Positions 7,941 through 17,286 of a stretch of 64,000 nucleotides of DNA are shown piece after piece (positions within the stretch are counted from its first letter, which is position 1; the number at the start of each line of letters is the position of its first letter). A program made the translations under genes and the position numbers. Under the pieces are notes generated by a model that worked only from the letters and a program-made list of their open reading frames with translations, ran no database searches and was not told where the DNA came from. The DNA lies in contig JACKDE010000004.1 in NCBI GenBank assembly GCA_020633675.1, positions 1 through 64,000 on the forward strand. The letters run 5' to 3'. Source of the stretch: Deferribacteres bacterium. Lineage in GTDB: Bacteria > Zhuqueibacterota > Zhuqueibacteria > Zhuqueibacterales > Geothermadaptataceae.

Positions 7941-9575
7941 TTAAAACTCAACTGCTACAATTTCGCCGCCGCCAACGAATTGATTGGGCCGGGACTTCAA
8001 CACATTGCCTGCGGTATCACGAATCGAGATGGTGTAGTTTCCGGGGCGGAGCGTAAATCCACTTTCAAGATAACTACGCAGAGCGCCTACCCGGGTGTTT
8101 TCCACAAAAATTTCTGCATCACGATAATTGGTGTTCTCAAACGATCCAATGATGTATACCGTGCCATTCTCGGTGGTCAAAGCACCAGCTTGACTGGCAT
8201 TATTGCGGGCTGTGCCAGCCAGACGCGTCGGCTCTACCAGCCGTGGCCGCGAAGCGGTTGCCGGCCATTCGTTTTTGCCGGTGAGGCGCACACCATTTTT
8301 CTGATAAATGATTTTTTGGCTCGAGTCCGCGACAGCCCAGGTAAACTCGCCTGCATAAACCGGCAGATTTTGACCAAAATTTTTCACGTGGTCCAATATA
8401 CGCATGTCGCCCAAGCTTCGCAAAAGGTTAATGTATTTGTCGTCTTTCACCTGCAACAAAATCAGCGCTCCAGCCTGTTCTGCACGGTCCGATTTATTTT
8501 TGCTGGAAATATGGCCAATTGTCGAAATCTCCTGAGTCAGCAATGCCGTGCTGGCCAAAGCCTGTGGCGCTGCACTTTGTGTAGCGCCGGAACGATTCAA
8601 CAAAAAGCCCATCAACACAATAAGCACCACACCGACGCCCCCCAGCGCCATCCATTTTGTCGATGACTCGAAGGTAGCCTTGGGAGCCGGGTAGAGCAGT
8701 TTCAGGGTTTTGTCGAGATCAAATGTCACTCGTTGTGTTTCATCCATGATCGTTTTCTCGAAGGAAGTAGGTGATGCTGCAGCCTTGTGCAAATGATTGA
8801 TTTGCAGGATACCGCCAGTGATATTGTCAGAGCCATTGAGTTGCTTTGCACTTAAAACCACCTTGTCGGCCATTTTGCCTAGCGTTTTGTGATCAGCCGA
8901 CAGGATGCTTTGAATAAGCTCATCCGAGAGCGCATTGTGCAGGCCGTCGGAACACAGTAAATAGATATCATCCTGTTCAAGATTGTCGATGCGCAAGTCG
9001 ATTTTAACGGTTGGATAGATACCGAGCGCGCGTGTCAGGACATTCTTTTTGCTAAACTTCAGCGCATCTTTTTCGCTGATTTCCTTATCTTCAATCAGCT
9101 CGTTGAGCCAGGTGTGATCGTGGGTCAATGTCGACAGCACACCATTGCGCAAGCGGTAAATGCGACTGTCACCCACATTGATGGTGAAGAGCCATTTATC
9201 GTAGACCATCGCAACAACAATAGTCGATCCCATGCCGCGATATGCTTCATTCCGACTGGCTTCCTGAATGATGCGGCGATTGGCGAGACGGACTCCCGCG
9301 ATCAGCTTGAGGGCTGGCAGGGGCAACTGGTCATCGATGTCTTCGCAAAGCTTTTCGAAATCGACTGTGCTTTCGTCCTGCAAGGCATCGCGGACGGTTT
9401 CAACCGCAATTTTGCTGGCCAAAGCGCCTGCCTGATGCCCGCCCATGCCATCGCAAACGATAAAGAATTTGCCATCTTCAGAATAATAATGATAATCTTC
9501 GTTTTGCTTTCTGACGGTCCCAACGTCAGTCGCAGCAGCCATCATAATTGGCCCGGCGCTACTACGCTCCGACAT
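7941..9575 (-). CDS. Membrane-anchored PP2C-type Ser/Thr phosphatase
   Basis: Metal-dependent phosphatase of the PPM/PP2C family, expected to reverse phosphorylation by the nearby kinase. Conserved blocks: DVGTVRKQNED (17-27), CDGMGGHQAG (41-50), GMGSTIV, VGDSRIYR, CSDGL and GSDNIT, together covering the aspartates that hold the metal pair. After the catalytic domain (about 1-265) comes a linker, one transmembrane helix (WMALGGVGVVLIVLMGFLL, near 315-335) and an extracytoplasmic tail whose end resembles a PEGA/beta-sandwich domain. The start has GGAGAAGG upstream and lies 22 bases after the FHA gene. The long external tail is unusual for PP2C enzymes and suggests envelope sensing or anchoring. 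Confidence 0.93.
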   Translation of the reverse strand: MSERSSAGPIMMAAATDVGTVRKQNEDYHYYSEDGKFFIVCDGMGGHQAGALASKIAVETVRDALQDESTVDFEKLCEDIDDQLPLPALKLIAGVRLANRRIIQEASRNEAYRGMGSTIVVAMVYDKWLFTINVGDSRIYRLRNGVLSTLTHDHTWLNELIEDKEISEKDALKFSKKNVLTRALGIYPTVKIDLRIDNLEQDDIYLLCSDGLHNALSDELIQSILSADHKTLGKMADKVVLSAKQLNGSDNITGGILQINHLHKAAASPTSFEKTIMDETQRVTFDLDKTLKLLYPAPKATFESSTKWMALGGVGVVLIVLMGFLLNRSGATQSAAPQALASTALLTQEISTIGHISSKNKSDRAEQAGALILLQVKDDKYINLLRSLGDMRILDHVKNFGQNLPVYAGEFTWAVADSSQKIIYQKNGVRLTGKNEWPATASRPRLVEPTRLAGTARNNASQAGALTTENGTVYIIGSFENTNYRDAEIFVENTRVGALRSYLESGFTLRPGNYTISIRDTAGNVLKSRPNQFVGGGEIVAVEF

Positions 9576-9597
9576 GTTAGCCCCTTCTCCTTAATCA

Positions 9598-12024
9598 TCA
9601 TTTGCCTGTCCGGCTCGATCGCAGCTTCGAAACGATCAACGATACTCCGGTTCCAAAAATTAAAATTCCGCCAAACACCATTGCCAACAAGGCCCCTGAG
9701 GTGCTCGGGAAGGTGAAATCCGACCGCATGACATTGAGACTCTGTCCCAACCTTTGCCCCCACATCACTTTGGATGTAGGTATTTTAGCGTTGGATTTAT
9801 ATTGATATATGCTGCCCGAATTGGAGGCGAGCACAACATCGAGCAGGCCATCGCTTTCGAGGTCGCCCACAAGCGGCACGCCTGTCCGCTCGGAAATCGG
9901 CTGATTGGTGCTCCACAGCATGGCACCATCAGATCCACTCACAATTTTGAGCACGCTCGACTGGTCCACAAACAAGGCATCGGCAAAAGCGTCTTTGTTC
10001 ACATCAGCAAGCACGAGGTTATCAGTGCGATACCCTGCATCGGTCGGTGTGTATTGCCAGAGCACTTTTCTCGCAGCCTGTCCGTCGCCATTGCCGGCAT
10101 AGGCCCGCACGAAGCCCTGCTCTGTCGCTACGACGATATCCGGCTGACCATTTTGTGTCAAATCGCCTATTGCGAACGGGTAGGGGAAATCTGTGTTGAG
10201 CGTCAGGCCTTCAACCAGACGATCATCCCAAATTCTGGCTTTGGTTGCGCCATCGATCGTGACGATATTGCCTTCAACGGTACTAATGACCAAATCCTGG
10301 CTGCCGTCAGCATTGAGATCGGCCACGCCGACGGGAAAGCGAATGTGATTGTCCTCGTAGCCAGTTCCGCGCGCCTTAATCAGCTCGTTGTTGATGTCCA
10401 CCGTACCCACCAGCTTGCGACTGACGCCATCGACGATCAGCACCAGCCCACGCTCGGTGCCGCACAATATTTCATCTTTGCCATCGAGATTGAGATCTGC
10501 TGATGACAACGGCGCCAGCACTTCCAGCCCGAGGTCCACAGTCGCCCACTCGATGTTTACGATTTTGCCAAATCCAATTTGAATGCGCCCGCTTTGTTCA
10601 ACGATAGCAACATCTGCTGTGCCGTCGCCATTGAAATCCGCGACAACCGGTGGTCCGAGCAAAGGCATTTGAAAATAAGGGCTGGTCCAGATTTCCGCTC
10701 CAATTTTGCCATCCACGCCAACAAGGCGGCCATTGCTGGTGACGACGACAATATCCGGCACGCCGTTATCGTTTAAATCTGCTGCGACCGGTTCGATCAT
10801 CGGATCGACAACGAAGCTTGTCAGCGTCCACGAAGCTTTCTTTTCCTTGCCATCCACCAAGGCCAAATTCTGGTTGAGATCGAGCCCCGCCAGATCGACA
10901 GTGCCATCCGAATTAAAGTCCGCAATCGCAGCTTGTATGCTGCCAGAAGATTCGCCTGCGGCATTGGCAGACATGCCTTTATTGCCGGCAAAAGGCCGCC
11001 ATTTTTCCAGCTCAAGCGCCAGCGGATCGGGCTGCTGTGTCAGCATGGAATAGTTGAGCCATCCCGACCCGAGCAACCACAGTCCGGTAATGACTGCCGC
11101 AGCACCTGCGACCGCGAGAAATTTGCTGCGATGGCGAACCGACCACACGCCGGCTTTTTTCGGGGTGGAAAAATCCCAGTTGCCTTCCGCCACAAATCGG
11201 AAGATGGTGCTGCATTGATCGCTTACAATTTCAACTTCATCTCCGGGATGGAGCTGAACTTCAGCATCTTCCGGGACCATCGCCTGATTGACGTATGTCC
11301 TGGTTTTGCTGCGTTTATCACCGACATAAAAGGAGCTGTTCTGATAGGAAATGGTCGCGTGCCGACGGGAAATACTCGGATCGACCTCACCCTTTTTATT
11401 CTGCCGGATCACCACATCGTTTAGCTTGACATCGCGGCCAATTTTGGTTTCGCTGTAGCGCAACTGATAGCGTTTGCCGCGGTAGGGACCATAAATCGCC
11501 AGCAGGTAATAAGGCGCCATCTCAGTTTTCAATTCAGGTTGGCTGACAGGTTCATGCTGCCCGTTTTGTTCCTGCTCATCGTGGTCGAGCACTTCAACAA
11601 ACACTTCATCGTCCTCTTCGCTCGTTGCGTGCGCGACCGGCTCTTTTGCGGGACCGGCCTGTTCGCGCGCACCTTTCGGCGCAAATTCTTCCGACTTGCC
11701 ACCGCCGAGCGGCATATCGAGATATTCCAAAGGATTGTCAAAGACAATTGTATAGGCGCCCAGCGATATTTCGTCGCCGTTTTTAAGCTCGACTTTGCCA
11801 TCGACCTTCTCGCTATTGAGAAAGGTCCCGAACGCGCTTTTCAAGTCTTCCAGGTGGTAGGTATTGGCGTGCCGTTCTATTTTGGCATGCAGCATTGAGA
11901 CTTTCTTGTCGTCAATAACCAGGTCGTTATCCGGCTCTGAGCCGATTTTAAAACTTACCTGAGATCCCTTCAGGATAAGCTCGTTGATGACTTCCGCTTT
12001 TTGCTTCACGATTAACCGCGGCAT
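9598..12024 (-). CDS. Double-FHA transmembrane protein with FG-GAP propeller
   Basis: An 808-residue membrane protein. Two forkhead-associated domains face the cytoplasm: FHA1 at about 25-95 (S-x-x-H as SMLH) and FHA2 at about 190-270 with the phosphothreonine-binding GRD (196-198) and SRRH (219-222). After a transmembrane helix (301-323), at least seven FG-GAP/VCBS-type calcium-binding repeats follow (ADFNSDGTVDL, ADLNDNGVPDI, ADFNGDGTADV, ADLNLDGKDEI, ADLNADGSQDL, GDLTQNGQPDI, GDLESDGLLDV), forming a beta-propeller, then a second transmembrane helix near the C-terminus. The propeller would lie outside the membrane. AAGGGAG precedes ATG. Likely a phosphoprotein receptor linking cytoplasmic kinase state to an external ligand or surface. 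Confidence 0.9.
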   Translation of the reverse strand: MPRLIVKQKAEVINELILKGSQVSFKIGSEPDNDLVIDDKKVSMLHAKIERHANTYHLEDLKSAFGTFLNSEKVDGKVELKNGDEISLGAYTIVFDNPLEYLDMPLGGGKSEEFAPKGAREQAGPAKEPVAHATSEEDDEVFVEVLDHDEQEQNGQHEPVSQPELKTEMAPYYLLAIYGPYRGKRYQLRYSETKIGRDVKLNDVVIRQNKKGEVDPSISRRHATISYQNSSFYVGDKRSKTRTYVNQAMVPEDAEVQLHPGDEVEIVSDQCSTIFRFVAEGNWDFSTPKKAGVWSVRHRSKFLAVAGAAAVITGLWLLGSGWLNYSMLTQQPDPLALELEKWRPFAGNKGMSANAAGESSGSIQAAIADFNSDGTVDLAGLDLNQNLALVDGKEKKASWTLTSFVVDPMIEPVAADLNDNGVPDIVVVTSNGRLVGVDGKIGAEIWTSPYFQMPLLGPPVVADFNGDGTADVAIVEQSGRIQIGFGKIVNIEWATVDLGLEVLAPLSSADLNLDGKDEILCGTERGLVLIVDGVSRKLVGTVDINNELIKARGTGYEDNHIRFPVGVADLNADGSQDLVISTVEGNIVTIDGATKARIWDDRLVEGLTLNTDFPYPFAIGDLTQNGQPDIVVATEQGFVRAYAGNGDGQAARKVLWQYTPTDAGYRTDNLVLADVNKDAFADALFVDQSSVLKIVSGSDGAMLWSTNQPISERTGVPLVGDLESDGLLDVVLASNSGSIYQYKSNAKIPTSKVMWGQRLGQSLNVMRSDFTFPSTSGALLAMVFGGILIFGTGVSLIVSKLRSSRTGK

Positions 12025-12188
12025 TGTTGCATCTCCCTTGCAAGTTGCTATACTCAGAACTTGGTGCGTGTCCGAAAATCGCCGTTGTCATGCAAAGATG
12101 TCGACGCCAAAATGATCGCAAGATCGGCCTTGGTGCCGGTTGCGACTTCGACTCTTTCGACATGACAAGATGAACTTTCGAAAGCCTG

Positions 12189-15100
12189 TTACTTTTTGAC
12201 TGTTAATTTAAAGGTCAACCTATTGCGCTGATCTCCTCGAATGCGCAAATTTTTGGTTGCCACTTCATAGCCCGGCTTAATGACAGAAAACTGGTAATTG
12301 CCGGGAGGCAAATCGCCGATGACCGTGCCCGTCGCGTCGGAAATACCCAGCTGTTGCTGTGCGGTATTGCCTCCGTCGCGGCTGCTGCACACGACCTGAG
12401 TGGCGTTCACCGGTTCATTGCTCGCTTCGTCGATGATGAAAACCGTCACCTGCGCAGTTTCCGGGTTCATCTCTGCCACCACGCGGCGGTCCGTGGGGGA
12501 AATCTGCACAAACGTTTCTTCGAAACCCTTCTTGCGCAAAACTGCGGTGTAACGATATGGCAACAAGGTCACTTCTGTTGGTGTTTCCTTGCCAATCTCA
12601 AGCGTTTGTCGCTGGGTGCGCAGCTCAACAAGTGTTGCGCCGAGGTCGCTATTGTCCGGCGACAACGCGTCTTTTGCATAAATTTGGACATTGCGCGACA
12701 GCACTTGCGAGAAACGGCTTTCGGTATTTTCGTCTACTGAAATGGTAAATTTGCGTGACAAATAGCCATTCTTGCTCAGCGTAATCACATGCTGGCCTAC
12801 CGGCAGCAGGAGTGTGCCGTTCAGTTCGGTTATACCGACCGGACGCTCTTCTTCGTTGAGATAGATTTCAGCCTGCGATGGATTGGAGAGAATCTCAATC
12901 GTTTTCCTGAAAACACCTTCGATGGCAAAATGGTCTTTGTTGCGATCGAGACGCTGAAATTTCCAGAACCGCCGGTCGCTGATGGTTTCTGCACCCTCAA
13001 GGGTGTTGATTTCCATGCCGGTGAGATTTGGGAATCCCGGCTTGGCCAGGGTGATCTGAATTGGCTCTTCCGTTACATCCCACAACACGGTTGCCGGCGT
13101 GGTTTGCGCCAACTTCACGCCGTTGATGAATATATCCGCATCTGGCGGGTTTGAAGAAAGTTCGAGCTGAGTTTTGAACTGGAAGGTATAATCTTCCCAG
13201 GGATTGCGACTGTCTTCCCCCGCAACCTGCAATTTGCCTTCACTCGGCACGTTGATCGATTTGACGATTGGCTCAAAACGCGGCAGCACCAACATCAATT
13301 TGTGCACGCCCGGCTCAATTTTTTCGATCCGGATCGGCGTGGTTTGCTGCAAAGGCTGATCATCGAGATAGACTTGCGCACCGGATGGAACCGATGAAAT
13401 TTTGATCGCAGGCGGCGACATCATGTCATGCATGAATGTGCCATATGATGTGAACTGCATCGTTGTATCGGCGATGGTGTAGGCCACGAACAGCAAAAAG
13501 AGCGACACCAGCGTGACCAAAATGCCTTTTTTGTGTGAGCGCGCCGAGAGTCGCACCACATCGATGATTGTTTTTAATTCATCTTCCTCACTCTCGGTGT
13601 CGTCGATGATGCTGTAGAATTCAGCGGAGCCGGTTTTGGCCGCTGTGCTTTTTATCGTTTGGCGTTCCAGTTCTTTGGTATCGGGGTCAGATTTGGGAGG
13701 TGATTTCTGTTCCTCATCCTTCAGAATGTTTGCCAGGTCGAGCTTATCAAAGCTATCCGTGCTTTTTTCGATAGTCTGTGTTTCCACATCATCAGAGCTT
13801 TTCGTTTTCGGCTTTTCCATCTCGACCGTTTCGGTCAGCAAAGGCCCATCGTCTTTAGTCTCTTCCCTGGGCGAAGCCGCTTTCGTCTTGCCTTTATCAT
13901 CGTTCGTTTTTGCGGCATTCTTTCCCGTTTGCGCTCCGGTGGCTTCAGATGTCTCATCTTCTTTCAGCTTGTCGACCGTTTTGTCGGAGATTTCCATAAA
14001 CTCTTTGGTGCTGACGCGCTCCTTTTCTTCGAAATCGTCAGGCTTTTGTTTTTTGGCGTCTTTTGCCTTTGGCGCTGCCTTGGGCTCCTGAATGCCATTT
14101 TCGCTGACGTGAACCGGCTCTATTTTGCCTTCTTTTGCTGTGGATTTCAAGCCGTCTTTCGAAGCACCACCCTGCTTTTGTTCGACTTTTGGGACATGAT
14201 TGTTGCTCTCCGTTTTCGCATCGATCACAGATGATTCACCGGGCGCGCTCTGCTTTTCCAGTTGCGACCGCACATCGAGCTTTTGCACGAACTCAGCAAG
14301 CTCTCCACTGAAATCTGCTGCCGGTGCGGCCAGAATCAGGTAGTGCATCAAATCCATGTACATATGGTTGGCGCTCGGATAGCGGTCTTCGACTTTGGGG
14401 CGCACCGACTTTTGAATCACTTCGCGCAGTTTCTTCGGCACGTTGTCATTCTCGATTTTCGAGAAATCCCATTTGTTGGAGCGCAGCATTTCGATATTTT
14501 GCTGCGGATTATCAGCCTTAAAAAAGCGCTCACCGGTAATCAGTTCGTATAACACCAGCCCTAATGCAAAAATGTCCGTGCGGCGATCGATGTTCGCGCC
14601 GCCGTTCAACTGCTCCGGCGCCAAATAGTTGATTTTGCCCTGAATCGAGACTTCATTTTTCTTCAGGACCTGTTTGCGGTAGAACTGCGCCATTCCAAAA
14701 TCGATGACCTTCACGTCACCATTTTGGGTGAGCATAATGTTGGAAGGCGTGATATCCTGATGCACGACATTGAGCGGGCTGTTGGTTTCGGCGTCACGGC
14801 GATTGTGCGCATAGTCCAGTCCGGCGCAGGTTTCGGCGATGATGTAGACACCGAGATGCAATGGTAGCGGCTTTTTTGACTTCCGGCAGGCGCGCAGCAG
14901 CTGTGCCAAATCGCAGCCGTCAATATACTCCATTACGATGTAAAACTGGCCGCTTTCATCGCGTTTTATATCATAAATGTGGACGATGTTATGGTGGTTC
15001 AAACGGGCAATGCTCAGGGCTTCGGCCTGAAACATGTCGATGTATTTTGCTTCATGTAAAAGCGCTGGCTCGACGGCTTTGATGGCAACCGGTTTCCCAA

Positions 15101-15197
15101 AGAGCAAATCCACTCCCTGATAGATGATACCAAAGCCTCCTCGCTTGATTTCGTCCCTAATTTCGTATTTTTCGTCAATGACTTTCGTTGCATTCAT
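12189..15197 (-). CDS. Transmembrane Ser/Thr protein kinase with PEGA domains
   Basis: Hanks-type kinase, 1002 residues. The catalytic domain (about 10-285) appears active: glycine loop KRGGFG (18-23), Lys40, HQDITPSN with Asp148, and DFG at 166-168. Residues about 310-530 are Lys/Glu/Thr-rich and look disordered, a likely site of autophosphorylation. One transmembrane helix (around 555-575) leads to an external region with three PEGA domains (SSVPSGAQVYLDD, SNPPDADIFINGV, SNPSQAEIYLNEE) and a carboxypeptidase-regulatory-like domain at the end, typical of envelope or glycan contact. Upstream is a sigma-54-type promoter. A 164-base gap separates it from the FHA gene. Confidence 0.95.
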   Translation of the reverse strand: MNATKVIDEKYEIRDEIKRGGFGIIYQGVDLLFGKPVAIKAVEPALLHEAKYIDMFQAEALSIARLNHHNIVHIYDIKRDESGQFYIVMEYIDGCDLAQLLRACRKSKKPLPLHLGVYIIAETCAGLDYAHNRRDAETNSPLNVVHQDITPSNIMLTQNGDVKVIDFGMAQFYRKQVLKKNEVSIQGKINYLAPEQLNGGANIDRRTDIFALGLVLYELITGERFFKADNPQQNIEMLRSNKWDFSKIENDNVPKKLREVIQKSVRPKVEDRYPSANHMYMDLMHYLILAAPAADFSGELAEFVQKLDVRSQLEKQSAPGESSVIDAKTESNNHVPKVEQKQGGASKDGLKSTAKEGKIEPVHVSENGIQEPKAAPKAKDAKKQKPDDFEEKERVSTKEFMEISDKTVDKLKEDETSEATGAQTGKNAAKTNDDKGKTKAASPREETKDDGPLLTETVEMEKPKTKSSDDVETQTIEKSTDSFDKLDLANILKDEEQKSPPKSDPDTKELERQTIKSTAAKTGSAEFYSIIDDTESEEDELKTIIDVVRLSARSHKKGILVTLVSLFLLFVAYTIADTTMQFTSYGTFMHDMMSPPAIKISSVPSGAQVYLDDQPLQQTTPIRIEKIEPGVHKLMLVLPRFEPIVKSINVPSEGKLQVAGEDSRNPWEDYTFQFKTQLELSSNPPDADIFINGVKLAQTTPATVLWDVTEEPIQITLAKPGFPNLTGMEINTLEGAETISDRRFWKFQRLDRNKDHFAIEGVFRKTIEILSNPSQAEIYLNEEERPVGITELNGTLLLPVGQHVITLSKNGYLSRKFTISVDENTESRFSQVLSRNVQIYAKDALSPDNSDLGATLVELRTQRQTLEIGKETPTEVTLLPYRYTAVLRKKGFEETFVQISPTDRRVVAEMNPETAQVTVFIIDEASNEPVNATQVVCSSRDGGNTAQQQLGISDATGTVIGDLPPGNYQFSVIKPGYEVATKNLRIRGDQRNRLTFKLTVKK

Positions 15198-15293
15198 GAT
15201 TGCTAAGTACTCCGGATTGGTCTGAAACCAGTTAAAATCACCATTCTGCGAAAGGAGGGAAATTCGGCAGGCGAATACCGTTCCCTGGTAATC

Positions 15294-15308
15294 GCAAATT
15301 GCATGCCA
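15294..15308 (-). promoter_or_regulatory. Sigma-54 (-24/-12) promoter for the kinase operon
   Basis: Read on the minus strand the site is TGGCATGCAATTTGC, matching the sigma-54 consensus TGGCAYG-N4-TTGC with GG and GC separated by exactly ten bases. Transcription should start near 15282, giving an 85-base leader before the kinase ATG. A sigma-54 activator gene is present at 30071-31471. Confidence 0.7.
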
Positions 15309-15360
15309 CTTTTTAATCGCTTTAGATCATTGAAATTATGTCACTTAGAAATGCACCAGT

Positions 15361-15398
15361 GTATCGCAAACGATACATTCCTGAAATCGCTGTTTCAG
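15361..15398. promoter_or_regulatory. Paired palindromes upstream of the sigma-54 promoter
   Basis: Two adjacent hairpin-capable palindromes: GTATCGCAAACGATAC (15361-15376, 6-base arms) and CTGAAATCGCTGTTTCAG (15381-15398, 6-base arms). They lie 53-90 bases upstream of the -24 element, the zone where sigma-54 activators bind, so they may be activator or repressor sites. They could instead mark the end of the upstream TPR transcript, though no U-tract follows. Confidence 0.4.
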
Positions 15399-15423
15399 CG
15401 TGATGCACATTTGATCACAGCCT

Positions 15424-17286
15424 CTATTCTTTGCTCTGTTCGGATCGCAATGCACTCTCCAGTGCAGAAATCGCGTCGCCCTCTGGTTTGCCCGCCTGCA
15501 GATAATTGCGCACAATTGAATTCATCTCATTGCGTTCGTCAGTTTCCAGGTTGAGTTTGAGCACCGTTTTAAAAACCTTGATGGCGGTTTCGTCGTTGCG
15601 GCCGCTCAGCAAATAAAGATGCGCCAATTTTGGATAAAGCTTGAGCTTGCCCGGATTTTGCGCCAGCGCATTTTCATAAATCAGCGCCGCAGCCGTGTAA
15701 TTGCCGCGCAGCAGATACATTCTGGCGCGCGCCATCGGTGAGAAAACCACAAATCCCAGCAATGGCAACATTACGATTGCGATCACACTACCAGCGATCA
15801 GCGCGATTCCCGGCTCACCTTCTTTCGTCGAGACAGCCACGTCGTCAAGGTCATTTTCTGTCAGATTTGTACGCGCTTCAAACAGCAAATTGTTGACATC
15901 GCGGTAATCCTGCTTGATCAATCGCAATTTTTCAAGATGCACAATTGCTTGCAGCCAATCTTTGTGGTCCATGAGAATCAGCGCTTCTGTGTAAAGCGAA
16001 TCGAGATGCGCTTCCGAAAACGGCATACCGCTGTCGGCATTCATTTCCGGCGTTTGGCTGTTTGCCGCCCCCAGCGATGCCTGCTCCAGAACACTGATCA
16101 GGCTGGAAACATTGCGATAATCCGGTTTGAGCTTTTTGACCCGCCGAAAGGCTCGCAACGCTTCATCAAAATCATCGTTTTCCATCGACTCCAGCCCGAA
16201 TTTGTAGTAGCGAAACAGCACACTTTCGAGCGTATCGGGCTCGACCTGCCGGCGTGCTTCCGCCAAACGCTGATGCGTGTCGAGATAATTGGCATCGAGG
16301 TCAGCAACGCGTTCGAACGCCGCAATTGCACGCGTCCATTCCCGCCGGTTGAACGCGCTCATCCCTTCCTGGTATGTTGCAGTCAGGATTTTAGCGGATT
16401 GCTGTTCGCGCATCTTGTTTCGCGCTGCGTTCAGCTTGAATTGGACGTCTTTGAAATTGGCAGACTTTTGCAAAATGCTTTCGTAATTCGCTATCGCCAG
16501 CGCATAATCCCCGTCTTGCTCATAGCGTGCGGCTTGTGAGTAAAGCTCTGTAAGCGTCGATTGCGTCAATTCAACCCGCAGCACAGAATCGACCTGTGCA
16601 ATTTTTGCATCAACATCTTTGAATTCAGGATTTTCCAGATTGATTTGCTCGAAAAGATTTTTTGCCTCGCGCGCATTGCCCGCCTTCAACTGCCCGGTTG
16701 CCTGTACGTACAGCTTGTCAAGTCGCAATGAGCGGTCAGCCAGCACAATCAGGTTGGTAAAAAACTCTCGTTGGGCTGCGCTCATTTGCTGGCCAGCGCG
16801 CAACACATCCAATGCTTCCGGGTAGCGCGACTGATTGAAAAGCAATCGTCCCAACTCAAAATAAGCTTTGCTCACCAACTCCTTGTCGACGTTCATGCGG
16901 ACACTTTCCTGCAGCAGCTTCTCTGCCGAAGCCGCATTGCCAGTACGGATTTGCACTTTTGCCAACTCGAGATAAATTGGAAAGATATGATCATCTTCAC
17001 GCAGGGTGGCGCTCGCTTCCTTTGCCTGATTCAAATACTGCTCCGCACGAACAAAATCCCGCCGGCTTTTGTAGGTCAGGCCCAAATAATAAAGGGCATG
17101 TACAAATTGCGGATCGGCTTCAACAGCCTTATGCAACGCTTCAAGTTTTTTGTCGAGATCTTTCTCTTTCTGGCTTTTTTCAAACCATTCCTGGGCTTGC
17201 CGGTTGGTGGTTTGCGCAAAAGACAGGCTGCCACACAGCAGAACAAAGAGAGACACCAGGCTGAGCGTAAAGAAGTGTCGTATCAT
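15424..17286 (-). CDS. Exported membrane TPR protein
   Basis: A 620-residue protein with a signal peptide (MIRHFFTLSLVSLFVLLCGSLSFA, in two adjoining runs of hydrophobic residues) and long arrays of tetratricopeptide repeats, for example HALYYLGLTYKSRRDFVRAE and YALAIANYESILQKSANF. Near residue 480-505 a transmembrane helix (IALIAGSVIAIVMLPLLGF) is followed by further TPRs (YLLRGNYTAAALIYENALA), so repeats probably occupy both sides of the membrane. ATG at 17286 has GAGGG upstream; an earlier start would spoil the signal peptide. It precedes the kinase operon in the same direction and may act as its scaffold, but has a separate promoter region. Confidence 0.85.
   Translation of the reverse strand: MIRHFFTLSLVSLFVLLCGSLSFAQTTNRQAQEWFEKSQKEKDLDKKLEALHKAVEADPQFVHALYYLGLTYKSRRDFVRAEQYLNQAKEASATLREDDHIFPIYLELAKVQIRTGNAASAEKLLQESVRMNVDKELVSKAYFELGRLLFNQSRYPEALDVLRAGQQMSAAQREFFTNLIVLADRSLRLDKLYVQATGQLKAGNAREAKNLFEQINLENPEFKDVDAKIAQVDSVLRVELTQSTLTELYSQAARYEQDGDYALAIANYESILQKSANFKDVQFKLNAARNKMREQQSAKILTATYQEGMSAFNRREWTRAIAAFERVADLDANYLDTHQRLAEARRQVEPDTLESVLFRYYKFGLESMENDDFDEALRAFRRVKKLKPDYRNVSSLISVLEQASLGAANSQTPEMNADSGMPFSEAHLDSLYTEALILMDHKDWLQAIVHLEKLRLIKQDYRDVNNLLFEARTNLTENDLDDVAVSTKEGEPGIALIAGSVIAIVMLPLLGFVVFSPMARARMYLLRGNYTAAALIYENALAQNPGKLKLYPKLAHLYLLSGRNDETAIKVFKTVLKLNLETDERNEMNSIVRNYLQAGKPEGDAISALESALRSEQSKE

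Noticed and set aside
7872..8666. Plus-strand frame of 264 codons
   Set aside because: Antisense to the PP2C and pseudokinase genes, with no motif or start signal.
12025..12188. Second sigma-54 site (TTGGCG...TTGCA) upstream of the FHA gene
   Set aside because: GG and GC are 13 bases apart rather than 10, so the spacing does not fit sigma-54.
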